Source: Prevotellaceae bacterium UBA1720 (lineage in GTDB: Bacteria; Bacteroidota; Bacteroidia; Bacteroidales; Bacteroidaceae). From it: 5,390 nt of DNA. The stretch lies in contig DCIS01000088.1 of the NCBI GenBank assembly GCA_002317475.1, positions 1 to 5,390 of the forward strand, read 5' to 3'. Of this stretch, positions 1 through 5,390 are shown one piece after another; the first letter of the stretch is position 1, and each line of letters begins with the position of its first letter. The translations under genes and the position numbers were made by a program. Under the pieces are notes generated by a model, which saw only the letters and a list, made by a program, of their open reading frames with translations, was not told the DNA's origin and searched no databases.

Positions 1-96
1 CGCGACTTGGGTCTCGCTGCCTACGAAGCCATGGAGGCATTTGTTGAATATAAGACCCACCCCCAGCCCCTCCCCCTTTCGGCGCAAGGCGCCTAG
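1..96 (+). CDS. 3' end of an unidentified gene (partial, read into repeat)
   Basis: Frame 1 is open from the left edge to a TAG at 94-96 and would encode the last 31 residues of a protein. The first 18 residues (RDLGLAAYEAMEAFVEYK) look like a normal charged amphipathic C-terminal helix with ordinary codon use. The remaining 13 (THPQPLPLSAQGA) are encoded by the C-rich palindromic element that begins at about 52, and the stop codon falls inside its hairpin. I infer that the native stop was lost or displaced when the element arrived. Frame 2 is also open, to a TAA at 119-121, but reads less like protein. Too little is present to name a function. The gene converges on the glycosyl hydrolase-like gene to its right. 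Confidence 0.5.
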   Translation, partial: RDLGLAAYEAMEAFVEYKTHPQPLPLSAQGA

Positions 97-150
97 GGAG
101 GGGAGTAGATACGCCTATTAATCAAAAGGATTGCAGGCTTGGGTGGGCCT
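53..150. repeat. C/G-rich palindromic element, copy 1 (convergent gap)
   Basis: An outer inverted repeat pairs agacccaccc (53-62) with gggtgggcct (141-150), 9 of 10 positions. Inside it, CCCCTCCC (67-74) pairs with GGGAGGGG (96-103), and an apical stem GGCGC/GCGCC (81-85 with 89-93) closes on an AAG loop. A 23-base block (52-74) and an 18-base block (96-113) recur exactly inside uvrA at 3520-3542 and 3548-3565, so this is an interspersed repeat and not just low-complexity sequence. It fills the space between two convergent genes. On the minus strand the outer stem is followed by TTATATT, so it may end transcription of the hydrolase gene. No transposase is visible, so any mobility would be supplied elsewhere. 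Confidence 0.8.
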
Positions 151-1630
151 ACAACTTCACCTTCTTCTTTACCACCTTTGACTCGTTCTGAAGGCGGTCA
201 AGGGCCGTTACAACATAGGTGTATTGTGTCTTGCCATCCACATAGGGTAATTGATAGTAGGTGTTACCTGTGATAGCAAGGATGTGAGAGGGGTTGTTTA
301 TATCAATCTTCTCTCCCTTGGCAAAACGATAGACAACATAGCGAGTAGCACGGTCCATCTCAGTCTTAGCCTTAGGGGCTGTCCAGAACAAAATGTAACC
401 ACCTGTCTCTGTCCAAACGGGCGTAACAGCCTTCACCTTGCCGGGAGCCTTTTTGTCCAACCATGGCATCTGGGGTTGCAGGGCAGGATACTGGTGATAC
501 TGTTGGCGAAGCACGGTGGTATAGTTCTCTGGATTGTCGACACAAGCCTTGGCATACCACTGGCAACTACCCTGTGCATAGGCACGCTGAAGGTCATATT
601 TCTGATAAACCTGATGCCATCCATTGTTGCGTAAATCCTTGTGCTTCACGGTACGTTCCACATCCTGGCCAATCACCAAGGGACGTCCCTGGGCATACTG
701 TGCCCACCACTTTACGAGTGTCTCATAGTCCGCAGCCTTATTACCCAGCTCCCAATAAACCTGGGGTATATTGATGTCAATCCAGCCTTCACGAACCCAC
801 AACAGGATGTCTGCATAGAGGTCATCATAGTTCTGTGTGCCATTGGTAGCCGAACCATTGGGGTCACTCTTCTGATTGCGATAGATGCCAAAGGGTGAGA
901 CACTGAACTTTACCCAGGGCTTAGTCTGATGAACAGTTTCGTTCAGCGCTTTCACAGTAGCATTCACATTGGCACGACGCCAGTCTTTTCTGTCCATACC
1001 AGATCCCTGGCCATACTTCTGCCATGTAGCATCATCGGGGATGGGAAGACCTGCTACGGGGTAAGGATAGAAATAGTCATCAATGTGGAGGCCGTCAATA
1101 TCATAACGGCGCACGATGTCTGCCGTTACATCACAGATATACTGACGGTTCTCAGGGATTCCAGGATCAAAAATCAGCAGTTTATCATATTGAAAACAAC
1201 GGTCGGGGTGTTGCACTGCATAATGGTTGCTGGCCAAAGCGGTAGTGCCAGCAGTACGGGCACGGAAAGGATTGATCCATGCATGCAACTCCATGCCACG
1301 CTGGTGACACTGCTCAATCATCCACTGCAAGGGATCCCAGTAAGGCTGTGGTGCACGACCTTGCTGACCGGTCAGGAAACGGCTCCAAGGTTCTATGGAA
1401 CTTTCATAAAGTGCATCACCCTCTGGACGCACCTGGAAGATGATGGCATTGATGCCTGTTTTCTGCAACTCGTCCAACTGATAGGTCAGATCCTTCTGCA
1501 TCCTGTCACGGCCAATGCCATTGAACTGATTGTTAACACACTGAATCCAGGCACCACGAAACTCGCGCTTCGGCTGTGCCTTCACAAAAAGGGATGCTGC
1601 TAAAAGCAGCAGGAATAAGGTTTTCTTCAT
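149..1630 (-). CDS. Secreted glycosyl hydrolase-like protein (GHL10/DUF187, DigH/YngK type) with FnIII-like C-terminus
   Basis: A complete 493-residue protein from ATG (1630) to TAG (151-149). It starts with a Sec signal peptide: KK at residues 2-3, a Leu-rich core at 5-15, and probable signal peptidase I cleavage after A18 (VKA|Q). No lipobox cysteine is present. The mature protein carries the hallmarks of the family 10 glycosyl hydrolase-like domain (DUF187, COG1649), a TIM barrel: FRGAW (24-28), FQVRPEGDALYES (65-77), HAWINPFR (116-123), DGLHIDDYFYPYP (179-191), SVSPFG (243-248) and PQVYW (289-293). The acidic residues near D184/D185 are plausible active-site positions, which is inference. 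Residues about 393-493 look like a fibronectin III-like beta sandwich ending in a basic tail. In this family E. coli DigH (YddW) cleaves peptidoglycan strands lacking stem peptides, so a periplasmic or surface glycan-cleaving role is likely, though the substrate could be another polysaccharide. It is divergent from uvrA. The family call is firm and the substrate is open. Confidence 0.9.
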   Translation of the reverse strand: MKKTLFLLLLAASLFVKAQPKREFRGAWIQCVNNQFNGIGRDRMQKDLTYQLDELQKTGINAIIFQVRPEGDALYESSIEPWSRFLTGQQGRAPQPYWDPLQWMIEQCHQRGMELHAWINPFRARTAGTTALASNHYAVQHPDRCFQYDKLLIFDPGIPENRQYICDVTADIVRRYDIDGLHIDDYFYPYPVAGLPIPDDATWQKYGQGSGMDRKDWRRANVNATVKALNETVHQTKPWVKFSVSPFGIYRNQKSDPNGSATNGTQNYDDLYADILLWVREGWIDINIPQVYWELGNKAADYETLVKWWAQYAQGRPLVIGQDVERTVKHKDLRNNGWHQVYQKYDLQRAYAQGSCQWYAKACVDNPENYTTVLRQQYHQYPALQPQMPWLDKKAPGKVKAVTPVWTETGGYILFWTAPKAKTEMDRATRYVVYRFAKGEKIDINNPSHILAITGNTYYQLPYVDGKTQYTYVVTALDRLQNESKVVKKKVKL

Positions 1631-1652
1631 GAATATTTACTTGCTTCGCAGA

Positions 1653-1660
1653 CAAAGGTA
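1653..1660 (-). promoter_or_regulatory. Putative -7 box of the glycosyl hydrolase-like gene
   Basis: On the minus strand this reads TACCTTTG, an exact match to the Bacteroidetes sigma-ABfr -7 consensus TAnnTTTG, 22 bases upstream of the ATG at 1630. The expected -33 TTTG is not clear; only a T-rich TTTTC lies upstream at slightly short spacing. The start codon has no Shine-Dalgarno sequence, only the AT-rich leader AAATATTC, as is common in this phylum. The leader would be very short. Confidence 0.45.
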
Positions 1661-1703
1661 GCGAAAAAAACGCAGAAAATCGCTATATCTCACTATTATT
1701 TTG

Positions 1704-1711
1704 TAATTTTG
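1704..1711 (+). promoter_or_regulatory. Putative -7 box of uvrA
   Basis: TAATTTTG matches the Bacteroidetes -7 consensus TAnnTTTG exactly and lies 45 bases before the ATG at 1757. Transcription would start near 1716-1719 and give a leader of about 40 bases. No convincing TTTG -33 element is seen at the usual spacing, and I find no obvious damage-response operator in the divergent region 1631-1756. Confidence 0.45.
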
Positions 1712-1756
1712 CCTTAAATATGCCTCTTACACTATGAGGTGGCACAAATAAGACCT

Positions 1757-4663
1757 ATGGAGAAAAGCATTCATATCAAAGGAGCAAGAGTCAACAACCT
1801 GAAGAATATTGAGGTAGAAATACCACGCAACAAGTTGGTTGTCATCACGGGAGTCAGCGGTAGCGGCAAGTCCAGCCTTGCCTTTGACACCCTTTATGCA
1901 GAGGGCCAACGCAGGTATGTGGAGAGCCTCAGCAGCTATGCACGTCAGTTTCTGGGACGTATGAGCAAGCCGGAATGCGATTTCATCAAGGGTATTCCAC
2001 CTGCCATAGCCATCGAGCAGAAGGTGACGAGCCGCAATCCCCGTAGTACAGTCGGTACCTCCACAGAGATCTACGAATACCTGCGTCTGCTCTTTGCCCG
2101 CATAGGCCGTACCTACTCCCCCATCAGTGGCACGGAGGTAAAGAAACACAGCACCGAGGACGTAGTGGAGTGTATGCTTTCCCACAAAGAAGGCGAGCGT
2201 TTCATGGTGATTTGTCCTCTAAAGGTACCTGAGGGACGCAATCTCAAGGAACAACTGATGATGGACCTCCAGAATGGTTTTACCCGCGTGCTGGTAAATG
2301 GAGAGGTGCAGCGTATGGAGGACTACAAGCCAAAGGAGACGGACGAGGTCATGCTGGTTATCGACCGAATGAGCGTAAACAGCAACAAGGACAATATATC
2401 ACGCCTCGTAGACTCTGCCGAGACAGCCTTCTATGAAGGAGGTGGCGAGATGATGCTACGTTGGATGGAGACGGGCAAGGATGATGTCTTCAGTACACGC
2501 TTCGAGGCTGATGGCATGACTTTCGAGGAACCGTCAGACAATCTGTTTGCTTTCAACTCACCCTTTGGTGCTTGCCCCGAATGCGAGGGTTTTGGTAAGA
2601 TTATGGGTATCGACGAGCATCTGGTCATCCCCAACTCGGCCCTCTCGGTATATGATGGTGCTGTGGTATGTTGGCGTGGCGAGAAGATGGCAGAATGGAA
2701 GCAGTGGTTCATCCGCTTTAACAGCGAACGTGGATTCCCCATCTTCAAGCCCTATTTCCAACTCACACAGGAAGAGAAAGACTGGTTGTGGCATGGAAGA
2801 CCCTCGGCAAATGAAAAGATAAAAACGAGAAGTGAGAAGTTAGGCAGCGGAACGGTTCGCGTTCCCGCTGACTGGACACTTACTCCCGAGGAGAAGGAAT
2901 GGGGACTGATCAGCATTGATGCTTTCTTTGACATGCTGAAGGCAGGACAATATAAGATTCAGAACCGTGTGATGCTGGCCCGCTACCGTGGCAAGACGGT
3001 TTGTCCGAAGTGTCATGGCACACGCCTACGCCCCGAAGCCAGTTATGTCAAGGTGGACGGCAAGAGCATTACCGACCTTGTAGACCTACCAGTCAGTGAA
3101 TTGAAGGCATGGTTCTCCAGCATCTCCCTCACCGAGCATGAACAACAAGTTGCCAAGCGAATCTTGGTGGAAATCAATAGTCGACTGCAGTTTCTGGAGG
3201 ACGTTGGACTCAGTTATCTGACCTTGAACCGTCTATCCAACTCACTCTCCGGTGGTGAGAGTCAGCGTATCAATCTGGCCACATCCCTGGGTAGTTCGCT
3301 GGTAGGTAGTCTCTACATCCTCGATGAACCCAGTATCGGTCTGCATAGCCGTGACACCGACCGTCTCATCAAGGTACTGCGTCAGTTACGCGACCTGGGA
3401 AACACCGTGGTAGTTGTGGAACATGACGAGGAGATTATCCGTGCTGCCGACTATATTATTGATATTGGTCCAGATGCAGGACGTCTGGGTGGGGAAGTAG
3501 TATGGAGCGGTAGCCCCACAAGACCCACCCCCAGCCCCTCCCATGAAGGGAGGGGAGTAGATACGGGGCAGGGGGAGGGTCTGCAGGGAGGGCAGTCCCA
3601 CACCCTCGATTTCCTCACCGGCGTTGACAAGATTGACATCCCCACCTCTCGTCGTCCCTGGAATCAGTCCATCTGGGTTAAGGGTGCACGTGCCAACAAC
3701 CTAAAGGGCATAGACGTACAAATCCCGCTGAATGTCATGACCACAGTGACTGGTGTTTCAGGTTCAGGAAAGTCCAGCCTTGTAAGGGATATCTTCTTCA
3801 ACGCCATGAAGCGCCAGTTGGACCAGGTTTGTGACCGTCCCGGTGAATTCCTCTCACTGGAGGGTGATGTAAACCAGGTTAAGGCCATTGAGTTTGTTGA
3901 CCAGAACCCTATAGGCAAGAGTACCCGCTCGAATCCTGTAACCTATGTCAAGGCCTGGGATGAGATACGCAAACTGTTTGCTGCCTTGCCCCTTTCTCAG
4001 CAGATGGGCTACACGGCCGGTTACTTCAGTTTCAATACCGAAGGTGGACGATGCGAGGAATGCAAGGGAGATGGCACCATCACCGTCGAGATGCAGTTCA
4101 TGGCCGACCTCGTACTGCAATGCGAGAGTTGTCATGGCAAGCGTTTCAAGGCAGACATCCTCGAGGTGCTCTACCATGGGCAGAATGTCAATGACATCCT
4201 GAATATGACCATTAACCAGGCCGTAGAGTTCTTCACCGAACACAAAGCCAAGAAGGTGGTAGAGAAACTAAAGCCACTACAGGATGTTGGCCTTGGATAT
4301 ATCAAACTGGGGCAGAGCAGTTCAACCCTCTCCGGCGGTGAGAATCAGCGTGTGAAACTGGCTTATTACCTGGGCATGGAGAAGCACGAGCCTACCCTCT
4401 TCATCTTTGATGAACCAACCACGGGTCTGCATTTCCACGATATTCAGAAGTTGCTGGCTGCCTTTGACGCCCTCCTCCAGCGTGGCCACACCATATTAAT
4501 TATTGAGCACAATCTGGATGTCATCAAATGTGCTGACCATGTCATTGATCTGGGTCCGGAAGGTGGTGACGAAGGTGGCAACCTCATCTGTTGTGGTACA
4601 CCCGAAGAGGTAGCAGGATGCAAGAATAGCTACACAGGGCAGTTCCTGAAGGAAAAACTGTAA
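1757..4663 (+). CDS. uvrA: UvrA, excinuclease ABC subunit A (with two in-frame expansions)
   Basis: A 968-residue UvrA, the tandem ABC ATPase dimer that finds DNA lesions, loads UvrB and starts nucleotide excision repair in the cytoplasm. Half I has Walker A GVSGSGKSS (32-40), a UvrB-binding domain (about 120-245), CxxC pairs at C273/C276 and C416/C419, signature LSGGESQR (497-504) and Walker B ILDEPSIGLH (521-530). Half II has Walker A GVSGSGKSS (666-674), a zinc module with C766, C769, C789 and C792, signature LSGGENQR (858-865) and Walker B FIFDEPTTGLH (882-892). All ATPase and zinc residues are intact, so the protein should work. The intact UvrB-binding domain argues against the short UvrA-like drug-resistance class. 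It is somewhat long for the family (about 930-950) because of extra segments at about 347-384 and 589-609. The ATG at 1757 (MEKSIHIKGARVNNL) matches usual UvrA N-termini; a GTG at 1739 would add six residues (MAQIRP). Bacteroidales often carry UvrA paralogues, and which one this is cannot be settled here. Confidence 0.96.
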   Translation: MEKSIHIKGARVNNLKNIEVEIPRNKLVVITGVSGSGKSSLAFDTLYAEGQRRYVESLSSYARQFLGRMSKPECDFIKGIPPAIAIEQKVTSRNPRSTVGTSTEIYEYLRLLFARIGRTYSPISGTEVKKHSTEDVVECMLSHKEGERFMVICPLKVPEGRNLKEQLMMDLQNGFTRVLVNGEVQRMEDYKPKETDEVMLVIDRMSVNSNKDNISRLVDSAETAFYEGGGEMMLRWMETGKDDVFSTRFEADGMTFEEPSDNLFAFNSPFGACPECEGFGKIMGIDEHLVIPNSALSVYDGAVVCWRGEKMAEWKQWFIRFNSERGFPIFKPYFQLTQEEKDWLWHGRPSANEKIKTRSEKLGSGTVRVPADWTLTPEEKEWGLISIDAFFDMLKAGQYKIQNRVMLARYRGKTVCPKCHGTRLRPEASYVKVDGKSITDLVDLPVSELKAWFSSISLTEHEQQVAKRILVEINSRLQFLEDVGLSYLTLNRLSNSLSGGESQRINLATSLGSSLVGSLYILDEPSIGLHSRDTDRLIKVLRQLRDLGNTVVVVEHDEEIIRAADYIIDIGPDAGRLGGEVVWSGSPTRPTPSPSHEGRGVDTGQGEGLQGGQSHTLDFLTGVDKIDIPTSRRPWNQSIWVKGARANNLKGIDVQIPLNVMTTVTGVSGSGKSSLVRDIFFNAMKRQLDQVCDRPGEFLSLEGDVNQVKAIEFVDQNPIGKSTRSNPVTYVKAWDEIRKLFAALPLSQQMGYTAGYFSFNTEGGRCEECKGDGTITVEMQFMADLVLQCESCHGKRFKADILEVLYHGQNVNDILNMTINQAVEFFTEHKAKKVVEKLKPLQDVGLGYIKLGQSSSTLSGGENQRVKLAYYLGMEKHEPTLFIFDEPTTGLHFHDIQKLLAAFDALLQRGHTILIIEHNLDVIKCADHVIDLGPEGGDEGGNLICCGTPEEVAGCKNSYTGQFLKEKL
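2795..2908 (+). other. In-frame expansion of uvrA with tandem 7-mer and hairpin
   Basis: UvrA residues about 347-384 lie between EEKDWLWHG and ISIDAFFDML, which from memory of related proteins are normally separated by only a few residues. The segment contains a tandem GAGAAGT (2827-2833 and 2834-2840). Next comes a strong inverted repeat: left arm CAGCGGAACG (2845-2854), loop GTTCG, right arm CGTTCCCGCTG (2860-2870), with one bulged base. Such tandem and palindromic motifs are more typical of intergenic repeats. The segment lies between the two CxxC pairs of half I, within the peripheral insertion-domain region. Its exact borders are estimated, and it could simply be a lineage-specific loop. 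Confidence 0.45.
3521..3582 (+). repeat. C/G-rich palindromic element, copy 2, inserted in frame within uvrA
   Basis: A 62-base palindrome: left arm 3521-3538 pairs with right arm 3565-3582 at 16 of 18 positions, and an inner stem CCCCTCCC (3535-3542) with GGGAGGGG (3548-3555) closes on ATGAA. Blocks of 23 and 18 bases are identical to copy 1 at the left edge of the window. It encodes UvrA residues 589-609, rich in Pro, Gly, Ser and charged residues, in the linker between half I (VVWSG) and half II (SHTLDFLTG). Of the three sense frames only the one used is open: the others hit TGA at 3544 and TAG at 3558. The linker is normally some 20 residues shorter, consistent with a single insertion event. 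Confidence 0.85.
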
Positions 4664-4666
4664 CAT

Positions 4667-4751
4667 AGAACCCTCAATCCCCTAAAGGGGAAGACAACCC
4701 ACTGAAGAATCCCCTTTAGTTTGTTTCCCCCTTTAGGGGGCAAGGGGGTCT
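4667..4751. repeat. C/G-rich palindromic element, copy 3 (uvrA-ansA gap)
   Basis: This element fills the gap between two convergent genes. Left arm 4667-4692 and right arm 4725-4751 are inverted repeats with about 20 of 26 positions matching plus one bulge, and the ends read AGAACC...GGGTCT. Each arm carries its own palindrome: CCCCTAAAGGGG (4679-4690, perfect) and CCCCCTTTAGGGGG (4727-4740). A further CCCCTTTAG (4711-4719) lies between them. Its ends and its C-rich left, G-rich right design resemble copies 1 and 2, but the internal sequence differs, so it may be a separate subfamily. Confidence 0.65.
4682..4726 (+). terminator. Putative intrinsic terminator of uvrA
   Basis: CTAAAGGGGA (4682-4691) pairs perfectly over 10 bp with TCCCCTTTAG (4710-4719) across an 18-base loop. 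The stem is followed at once by TTTGTTT (4720-4726), which gives the stem plus T-run form of an intrinsic terminator starting 19 bases after the uvrA stop. It is built from the palindromic element in this gap and competes with other folds of the same sequence. On the minus strand no T-run follows the same stem, so it is better suited to stopping uvrA than ansA. Confidence 0.55.
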
Positions 4752-5390
4752 ACTTCGTTATCTCTCCCCTCAGGTTCGAGTTCATCATTTGGCGAATTTG
4801 CTCGATGGGCAGTTTATGCCCGATGAGGAACATCAGTTTGGTGATGGCACATTCGGGAGTACAGTCATAACCGCTCACCACGCCTGCCTCCATGAGTGGC
4901 AGACTGGTTTCATAAAGTCCCATCTGCACACTGCCAGCCTGGCACTGCGTAATGTTGACAAAGAGGATACCACGGGACACAGCGTCTTTTATCTCCTCCT
5001 TGAACCAAGGTAGCATGGGGGCATTGCCCGTACCAAAGGTTCTCAGCACCACAGCCTTCAGATCAGGAATGTGAAGTACGGAGTGTACGAGACTAGGCTG
5101 GATACCGGGGAAGAGCGTCAACACCACCACATTAGGATCGTACAGGAAATGGGTACGCATAGGCCTCGTAGGGTCGGGTCTGCGTATCCTGTTGGTATGA
5201 TAGTTGATGTTGATGCCCACAGTAGCCAGCTCACCGTAATTGAACGAACGGAAGGCATTGAACTGCTCAGCATTAATCTTGGTGGTTCGATTGCCACGAA
5301 GCAGCTTCTCCTTGAAATAGATGCACACCTCTGGCACCATAGGTTCGCCGTCCTCGCGCTTGGCGGCAGCAATCTCTATGGCAGTAATCA
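4750..5390 (-). CDS. ansA: Type I L-asparaginase AnsA, C-terminal 212 residues (5' end outside window)
   Basis: The reading frame stays open from the right edge to TAG (4752-4750). The ATG at 5340 is internal: the 16 codons before it (ITAIEIAAAKREDGEP) fit the family. The protein hydrolyses L-asparagine to aspartate and ammonia; type I enzymes are cytoplasmic. Visible family segments, numbered from the first full codon, are RGNRTTK (31-37), LRTFGTGNAP (115-124), VNITQC (144-149) and the C-terminal NLRGEIT (205-211). They match the order in E. coli AnsA (about 338 residues) up to its end. The TQC motif falls where E. coli AnsA has its regulatory-site cysteine, so allosteric control by asparagine is possible; this is inference. 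Roughly 130 N-terminal residues lie outside the window, including the catalytic threonines, so activity cannot be judged. The gene converges on uvrA, and its stop codon overlaps the end of the palindromic element. Confidence 0.93.
   Translation of the reverse strand, partial: ITAIEIAAAKREDGEPMVPEVCIYFKEKLLRGNRTTKINAEQFNAFRSFNYGELATVGININYHTNRIRRPDPTRPMRTHFLYDPNVVVLTLFPGIQPSLVHSVLHIPDLKAVVLRTFGTGNAPMLPWFKEEIKDAVSRGILFVNITQCQAGSVQMGLYETSLPLMEAGVVSGYDCTPECAITKLMFLIGHKLPIEQIRQMMNSNLRGEITK

Noticed and set aside
52..113. CRISPR repeat
   Set aside because: The copies are far apart, vary in length, lack regular spacers and lie partly inside a gene.
929..1603. A 224-codon open frame on the plus strand
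   Set aside because: It lies wholly antisense to the glycosyl hydrolase-like gene, which has a clear signal peptide and family motifs. The translation shows no domain and is best explained as a shadow frame.
1734..1751. Five-codon ATG frame (MRWHK) before uvrA as a leader peptide
   Set aside because: It is too short, has no attenuator-like structure after it, and such a frame is expected by chance.
1739..1756. GTG start of uvrA adding MAQIRP
   Set aside because: The ATG at 1757 matches the usual UvrA N-terminus and needs no rare start. The extra six residues have no family support, although the GTG cannot be excluded.
1727..2185. A 152-codon minus-strand open frame opposite the start of uvrA
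   Set aside because: It is antisense to the conserved Walker A and UvrB-binding region of uvrA and has no recognisable motif.
3854..4243. A 129-codon minus-strand open frame opposite the second half of uvrA
   Set aside because: It is antisense to conserved zinc-module sequence, with no independent coding evidence.
1757..4663. UvrA-like self-resistance protein from an antibiotic cluster
   Set aside because: The UvrB-binding domain is present at about 120-245 and no biosynthetic genes are nearby, so an ordinary repair UvrA is the simpler reading.

Overview
The window looks like chromosomal DNA from a member of the Bacteroidales, probably Prevotella or a close relative. Three things point there: Bacteroidetes-type -7 boxes (TAnnTTTG) in the divergent promoter region, start codons without Shine-Dalgarno sequences, and the lineage-typical wording of UvrA and of the type I asparaginase. 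This is judged from sequence recall, without a database search.

Layout from left to right. Bases 1-96 (+) are the 3' tail of an unidentified gene that seems to read into a C-rich palindromic element. Bases 149-1630 (-) encode a secreted glycosyl hydrolase-like protein (GHL10/DUF187, the family of E. coli DigH) with a C-terminal fibronectin III-like domain. Bases 1631-1756 are a compact divergent promoter region. Bases 1757-4663 (+) encode UvrA, the DNA-damage recognition ATPase of nucleotide excision repair. Bases 4750-5390 (-) are the C-terminal two thirds of a type I L-asparaginase (AnsA), which runs off the right edge. The three complete or near-complete genes do not form an operon and share no obvious pathway; this is ordinary housekeeping context.

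The unusual content is repetitive. Three C/G-rich palindromic elements with AGACCC...GGGTCT-like ends lie at 53-150, 3521-3582 and 4667-4751. Two of them fill the gaps between convergent genes, where they probably form terminator hairpins. The third lies inside uvrA and is translated in the only open sense frame, adding 21 residues between the two ATPase halves. A second in-frame expansion in uvrA (2795-2908) carries a tandem 7-mer and a strong hairpin. The two minus-strand genes both end in a TAG codon whose AG is the terminal dinucleotide of an element.

I see no defence system, CRISPR array, transposase, integrase or RNA gene. The best candidate for something little described is the colonisation of coding sequence by small palindromic repeats, not a new multi-gene system.
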